From Companilactobacillus huachuanensis (GTDB lineage Bacteria; Bacillota; Bacilli; Lactobacillales; Lactobacillaceae): a stretch of DNA of 64,000 bases. Under the pieces are notes generated by a model. The model was not told where the DNA came from. It worked only from the letters and a program-made list of their open reading frames with translations, and did no database searches. The position numbers and the translations under genes were made by a program. Below are positions 60,922 through 64,000 of this stretch, in pieces (the first letter of the stretch is position 1; every line of letters begins with the position of its first letter). The stretch is taken from assembly GCF_005404815.1 (NCBI RefSeq), contig NZ_BJDF01000001.1, positions 50,528-114,527 on the forward strand, written 5' to 3'.

Positions 60922-62820
60922 ATGACAAAATTAAACGTATGGATTACGAAACATCAAAATAAAATTACTGCCGCAATCGCAATTTTGATTGCACTGAGTT
61001 TGCTTTCGAATTATGTATTTAAAATTGGGACTGCCGCAACGATTTTCATGATTGTTGCCAGTATCCTCGGAGCTATTCCGGTGGCGTTGCATGCATTTTC
61101 AGCCTTGCAAAATAAGGTTATCAGTATTGAACTTTTGGTAACTATCGCCGTTATCGGGGCCTTTATTATTGGAGAATATGAAGAGTCGGCTGTTGTTACA
61201 TTCTTATTTCTCTTTGGTAACTATTTGGAACAGAAGACTTTGGAAAAGACACGTTCATCAGTTGAGAGTTTGACCAAGATGGCTCCAACCACTGCTGAAT
61301 TAGTCGATGAAGATGGCAAAACAGAAACTGTCGATGTTGACGATTTGGATGAAGGGGACCACGTTCTAGTTAAACCAGGTGGTCAAATTCCCGTCGATGG
61401 CAAAATTATTGACGGAACTGGTTATATGAATGAAGCTTCGATCACAGGTGAATCAACGCCTGTTAAAAAAGGTATCGGTGATAAGGTTTTCGCGGGATCT
61501 TTGACAGATAACGGAACCATCACGGTTGAAACAACGTCTGTCGGTGAAGATACAACTTTTGGCAAGATTATCGAACTTGTTGAAGAAGCTCAAGATAGTC
61601 AATCACCAGCCGCTCGTTTCATTGATAAATTTGCAACATATTACACACCGGCTGTATTGATTATTGGAATTCTCGTTTGGGCGATCACCCAGGATTTTCC
61701 ATTAGCTATTACTGTATTAGTTCTAGGATGCCCAGGTGCTTTGGTTATCGGTGCTCCAGTATCAAACGTTGCCGGAATTGGTAATGGTGCCAAGAATGGT
61801 ATCTTGATGAAAGGTGGTAATGCCGTCAATAGTTTTTCACATGTGGATACTTTAGTGCTTGATAAAACCGGTACCTTAACTACTGGTCAAATGAGTGTTA
61901 CAGATGTGGATAACTTTGGAGACAAAAAAGAGAACCTCGCTTTACTGGCTGCTGTGGAAAAAACTTCGGACCATCCATTGGGTCAAGCTATTGTTAAATA
62001 TGCAACCGACCAATCAATTACAGAAACACCAGAATTACCTGAATTAGACACTGTTAAAGGCCAAGGTTTAGTTGGTCAAAAAGATGATTTCAAAATCTTA
62101 GTTGGTAATGAACGCTTGATGAAAGCTAACGATGTTAAAATTTCTGCTGAACAAAAACAAGCAATCAATAAGCGAATGAATGATGGTGATTCCGTTGTCT
62201 TAATGGCAGTGGGTCAAGAATTGAAATTAGTCGTCGGTGTTAATGATCAACTCAGATCAGATGCTCGCGAAGGGCTTCAAGCTTTGAAAGACGCTGGGTT
62301 GAAACGAATCGTTATGTTAACTGGTGATAATAAAGTGGCCGCTCAACGTGTCGCTGATAGATTGCCGATTGATGAAGTTCACGCTGAATTACTTCCTGAA
62401 GATAAAGTGACTTTTGTTAAAAAATTCCAAGAACAAGGTAGCACTGTTGCATTCGTTGGTGATGGTATCAACGATAGTCCCTCACTTGCCACAGCTGATA
62501 TCGGAATTGGTATGGGTACTGGAACTGATGTCGCCATTGAAACAGCTGACATTATTTTAGTTAAATCAAGTTTTGACGCCTTGGCACATGCCTATGTTTT
62601 GGCTAAGAAGACCGTTGCTAATACGAAAGAAAATATTTTTATCGCCGTTGGAACCGTTGCTTTACTACTTTTAGGCTTAATCGTTGGTGTTATCCACATG
62701 GGTAGCGGAATGTTTGTCCACGAAATCAGTATTTTAGTCGTAATCTTTAATGCAATGAGATTAATTAAAAATAAACCTGCAAAACTTGATTCAAATCAAG
62801 TTCTCAAAGCAGCAAACTAG
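60922..62820 (+). CDS. Heavy-metal P1B-type ATPase
   Basis: 632 residues, without an N-terminal metal-binding domain. The actuator motif is TGEST, the transmembrane metal site CPGALVIGAPVS (Cys270), the phosphorylated Asp314 in DKTGTLT, the HP motif SDHPLGQ, and MLTGDN and GDGINDSP in the ATP domain. CPG in place of the usual CPC is notable and leaves specificity (Cd/Zn, Co or Fe) open. It is followed by a CxxC chaperone, a Dps-like protein and a Crp/Fnr regulator, suggesting metal or iron/oxidative homeostasis. Confidence 0.88.
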   Translation: MTKLNVWITKHQNKITAAIAILIALSLLSNYVFKIGTAATIFMIVASILGAIPVALHAFSALQNKVISIELLVTIAVIGAFIIGEYEESAVVTFLFLFGNYLEQKTLEKTRSSVESLTKMAPTTAELVDEDGKTETVDVDDLDEGDHVLVKPGGQIPVDGKIIDGTGYMNEASITGESTPVKKGIGDKVFAGSLTDNGTITVETTSVGEDTTFGKIIELVEEAQDSQSPAARFIDKFATYYTPAVLIIGILVWAITQDFPLAITVLVLGCPGALVIGAPVSNVAGIGNGAKNGILMKGGNAVNSFSHVDTLVLDKTGTLTTGQMSVTDVDNFGDKKENLALLAAVEKTSDHPLGQAIVKYATDQSITETPELPELDTVKGQGLVGQKDDFKILVGNERLMKANDVKISAEQKQAINKRMNDGDSVVLMAVGQELKLVVGVNDQLRSDAREGLQALKDAGLKRIVMLTGDNKVAAQRVADRLPIDEVHAELLPEDKVTFVKKFQEQGSTVAFVGDGINDSPSLATADIGIGMGTGTDVAIETADIILVKSSFDALAHAYVLAKKTVANTKENIFIAVGTVALLLLGLIVGVIHMGSGMFVHEISILVVIFNAMRLIKNKPAKLDSNQVLKAAN

Positions 62821-62847
62821 TTAAGATAGTATTTGTAAGTTAGTTGA

Positions 62848-62908
62848 GCAAGTGATTTTCGGATTACTTGCGAGCTGTAAGTGCTTCAATTTGGAACATT
62901 TACAGCTC
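62848..62908 (+). other. Two tandem intercistronic hairpins
   Basis: GCAAGTGATT/ATTACTTGC (62848-62857, 62863-62871) and GAGCTGTAA/TTACAGCTC (62872-62880, 62900-62908) lie between the ATPase and chaperone genes, without a U-tract. They may set differential mRNA stability. Confidence 0.5.
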
Positions 62909-62961
62909 GTGGGTAGTTGAAATTTCACCGCGAAGAATTAAGAAATATGGAGGAATCAATT

Positions 62962-63192
62962 ATGGCAAAAGCAATTTTACAATTAGGTGAATTAACATGC
63001 CCATCATGTATGACAAAAATTCAAAAGGCCGTTGAAAATCAAGCTGGCGTTTCAAACGTCAAGGTTCTCTTCAATGCCGGTAAAGTTAGAGCAGATTTTG
63101 ATGAAAGTAAGACTTCAGCTGACAAATTGGCTCAAGTAATCACAGATTTGGGATATGAAGTATTAAAAGTTAAAGTTAAGGAGCTTGCATAA
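62962..63192 (+). CDS. Small heavy-metal-associated (HMA) domain protein
   Basis: 76 residues from the ATG at 62962 (GGAGG upstream); an upstream in-frame start lacks a site. The metal motif is GELTCPSCMTKIQ (Cys13, Cys16). The rest is a single ferredoxin-like HMA domain of CopZ type. It may deliver metal to the ATPase encoded upstream, which itself lacks an HMA domain. Its stop overlaps the start of the next gene. Confidence 0.87.
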   Translation: MAKAILQLGELTCPSCMTKIQKAVENQAGVSNVKVLFNAGKVRADFDESKTSADKLAQVITDLGYEVLKVKVKELA

Positions 63193-63749
63193 TGACTGAA
63201 TTAACAATTGATGAAAAATTTGAGGCTGAACAAAAACAAGCTGATGCCGATCACCACAAACCAACAGCTGGAGCAATGACGGGACATATCGTTTCCAATC
63301 ATTTCCTATTAAATATTAAATTGCACCAATTAAAATGGTTCATTAAAGGCGCTAACGCCGAAAATTACAAGGCAATTCTGAATCAAACAATTGTCGAAAA
63401 TAACGATTGGTATGATAAGATAGCCGATGAATTACTTGATGAGGGAGAACTTCCTCCTTCCACGATGAAAGAATATTCTGACTATGCAATGATTGACGAA
63501 GATGGTAAGAATAAGTACATGAGTGCTGAAGAAATGATTCAAACAGTTGTCAATGATTTCAATACTGACAATATGTTTGTGACACGTGCTATCAAGTTAG
63601 CTGAAAATGAAGATCGTCCATTTATGGCACAAGTTTTAGTTCAACTATTAGGATTTAATAATCACCAAATCAGAATCTATCAAGCTTTATTAGGTAAGAG
63701 TGCTCGTGAAGGGTTTGACGAAGATGATGATGATGAGGATTTCGATTAA
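63192..63749 (+). CDS. Dps/ferritin-like protein
   Basis: 185 residues. The helix NHFLLNIKLHQLKWFIKG (about 37-54) and following ENNDWYDKIADELLDEGELPP give the His and Asp/Glu pattern of the Dps ferroxidase region. Family proteins form 12-subunit shells that oxidise and store iron and protect DNA. The tail is highly acidic (EDDDDEDFD). It is translationally coupled with the HMA gene and lies in the metal operon. Confidence 0.83.
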   Translation: MTELTIDEKFEAEQKQADADHHKPTAGAMTGHIVSNHFLLNIKLHQLKWFIKGANAENYKAILNQTIVENNDWYDKIADELLDEGELPPSTMKEYSDYAMIDEDGKNKYMSAEEMIQTVVNDFNTDNMFVTRAIKLAENEDRPFMAQVLVQLLGFNNHQIRIYQALLGKSAREGFDEDDDDEDFD

Positions 63750-63762
63750 GGAGCGATAATTG

Positions 63763-64000
63763 ATGGCAAAATTGGTGCATGACCATACCGCAGAAGATTG
63801 TGTGGAATTAGTTTCAATTTTTCAAAATTTATCTAAATCTGATAAAAAAACCATAGCAACGTTAGTGACTCATCATCACTACAAAAACGGAGAATATCTA
63901 TTTTCCGCGGGCGATGAAGCTGATTCATTGATCATTGTGGCTCATGGTCAGGCAAAAGTTTTCCAAATGTCGACTAATGGCAAAGAGCAAATGCTTCGAA
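63763..64000 (+). CDS. Crp/Fnr-family regulator (partial, cut by window end)
   Basis: The first 79 codons are present, with AAGGAGCG before the ATG. They form the beta-roll start of a cyclic-nucleotide-binding-like domain (NLSKSDKKTIATLVTHHHYKNGEYLFSAGDEADSLIIVAHGQAKVF). The helix-turn-helix part lies outside. A Cys occurs near the start (AEDCVEL), which in FNR-like proteins of lactic bacteria can sense redox state. It follows the Dps-like gene by 13 bp and may control the operon. Confidence 0.85.
   Translation, partial: MAKLVHDHTAEDCVELVSIFQNLSKSDKKTIATLVTHHHYKNGEYLFSAGDEADSLIIVAHGQAKVFQMSTNGKEQMLR

Overview
The window comes from a low-GC Gram-positive lactic acid bacterium of the family Lactobacillaceae. 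This rests on strong AGGAGG-type ribosome binding sites, PTS sugar systems with PRD antitermination, the tagatose-6-phosphate pathway, a Tyr T-box, WxL and LPXTG surface proteins, and a type II-A CRISPR-Cas system with a 1356-residue Cas9. The genus cannot be fixed from this sequence; a Companilactobacillus-like species is my guess only.

Layout. 0-6 kb: a partly duplicated XRE membrane regulator, the nanoRNase/pAp-phosphatase NrnA, and a BceAB-type peptide exporter. 7-12 kb: a glutamine-type ABC importer, then a Tyr T-box in front of an NhaC-family transporter. 12-16 kb: a MacAB/YknXYZ-like efflux operon and a prolyl-tRNA editing protein. 16-21 kb: a CoA-disulfide reductase with a rhodanese domain, a secreted unknown protein and a PEPCK/HPr-kinase-like P-loop protein. 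22-27 kb: a lactose PTS operon (lacT, lacF, lacG, lacE) with two antiterminator sites and a cre box. 27-31 kb: a PLP sulfur amino-acid enzyme with what looks like a Cys-codon attenuator, twin histidine phosphatases, and a reductase-flavodoxin pair. 31-38 kb: CRISPR array, csn2, cas2, frameshifted cas1, divergent tracrRNA and cas9. 38-41 kb: a membrane protein and secreted nuclease pair, a MerR regulator and a small membrane protein. 41.6-48.4 kb: lacD, lacC, lacB, lacA and lacR facing a galactitol/galactose-type PTS. 48.7-53 kb: DUF2252, polyphosphate kinase and a proline iminopeptidase. 53.8-60 kb: HicAB, a NEAT-like LPXTG protein, a ThrE-type exporter and a WxL-like surface protein. 60.9 kb to the end: a metal P-type ATPase, an HMA chaperone, a Dps-like protein and a Crp/Fnr regulator.

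Links between regions. The lactose PTS and 6-phospho-beta-galactosidase at 22-27 kb produce galactose-6-phosphate, which LacAB, LacC and LacD at 41.6-45 kb degrade. The PTS next to lacR probably feeds galactose or galactitol into the same route.

The most unusual content is intergenic. Eleven copies of a roughly 160-base, multi-hairpin structured module lie between genes. Most sit inside a roughly 270-330 bp MITE-like element with CTAAAGGTTGAAAG termini and 7-9 bp target duplications. The stems differ in sequence between copies but keep pairing. One insertion supplied the last codons of hicB. A second structured repeat occurs twice, each time directly after a minus-strand gene. Other points for a second look are the Cys-Cys-Cys leader peptide with mutually exclusive hairpins, and the single-base frameshift in cas1.
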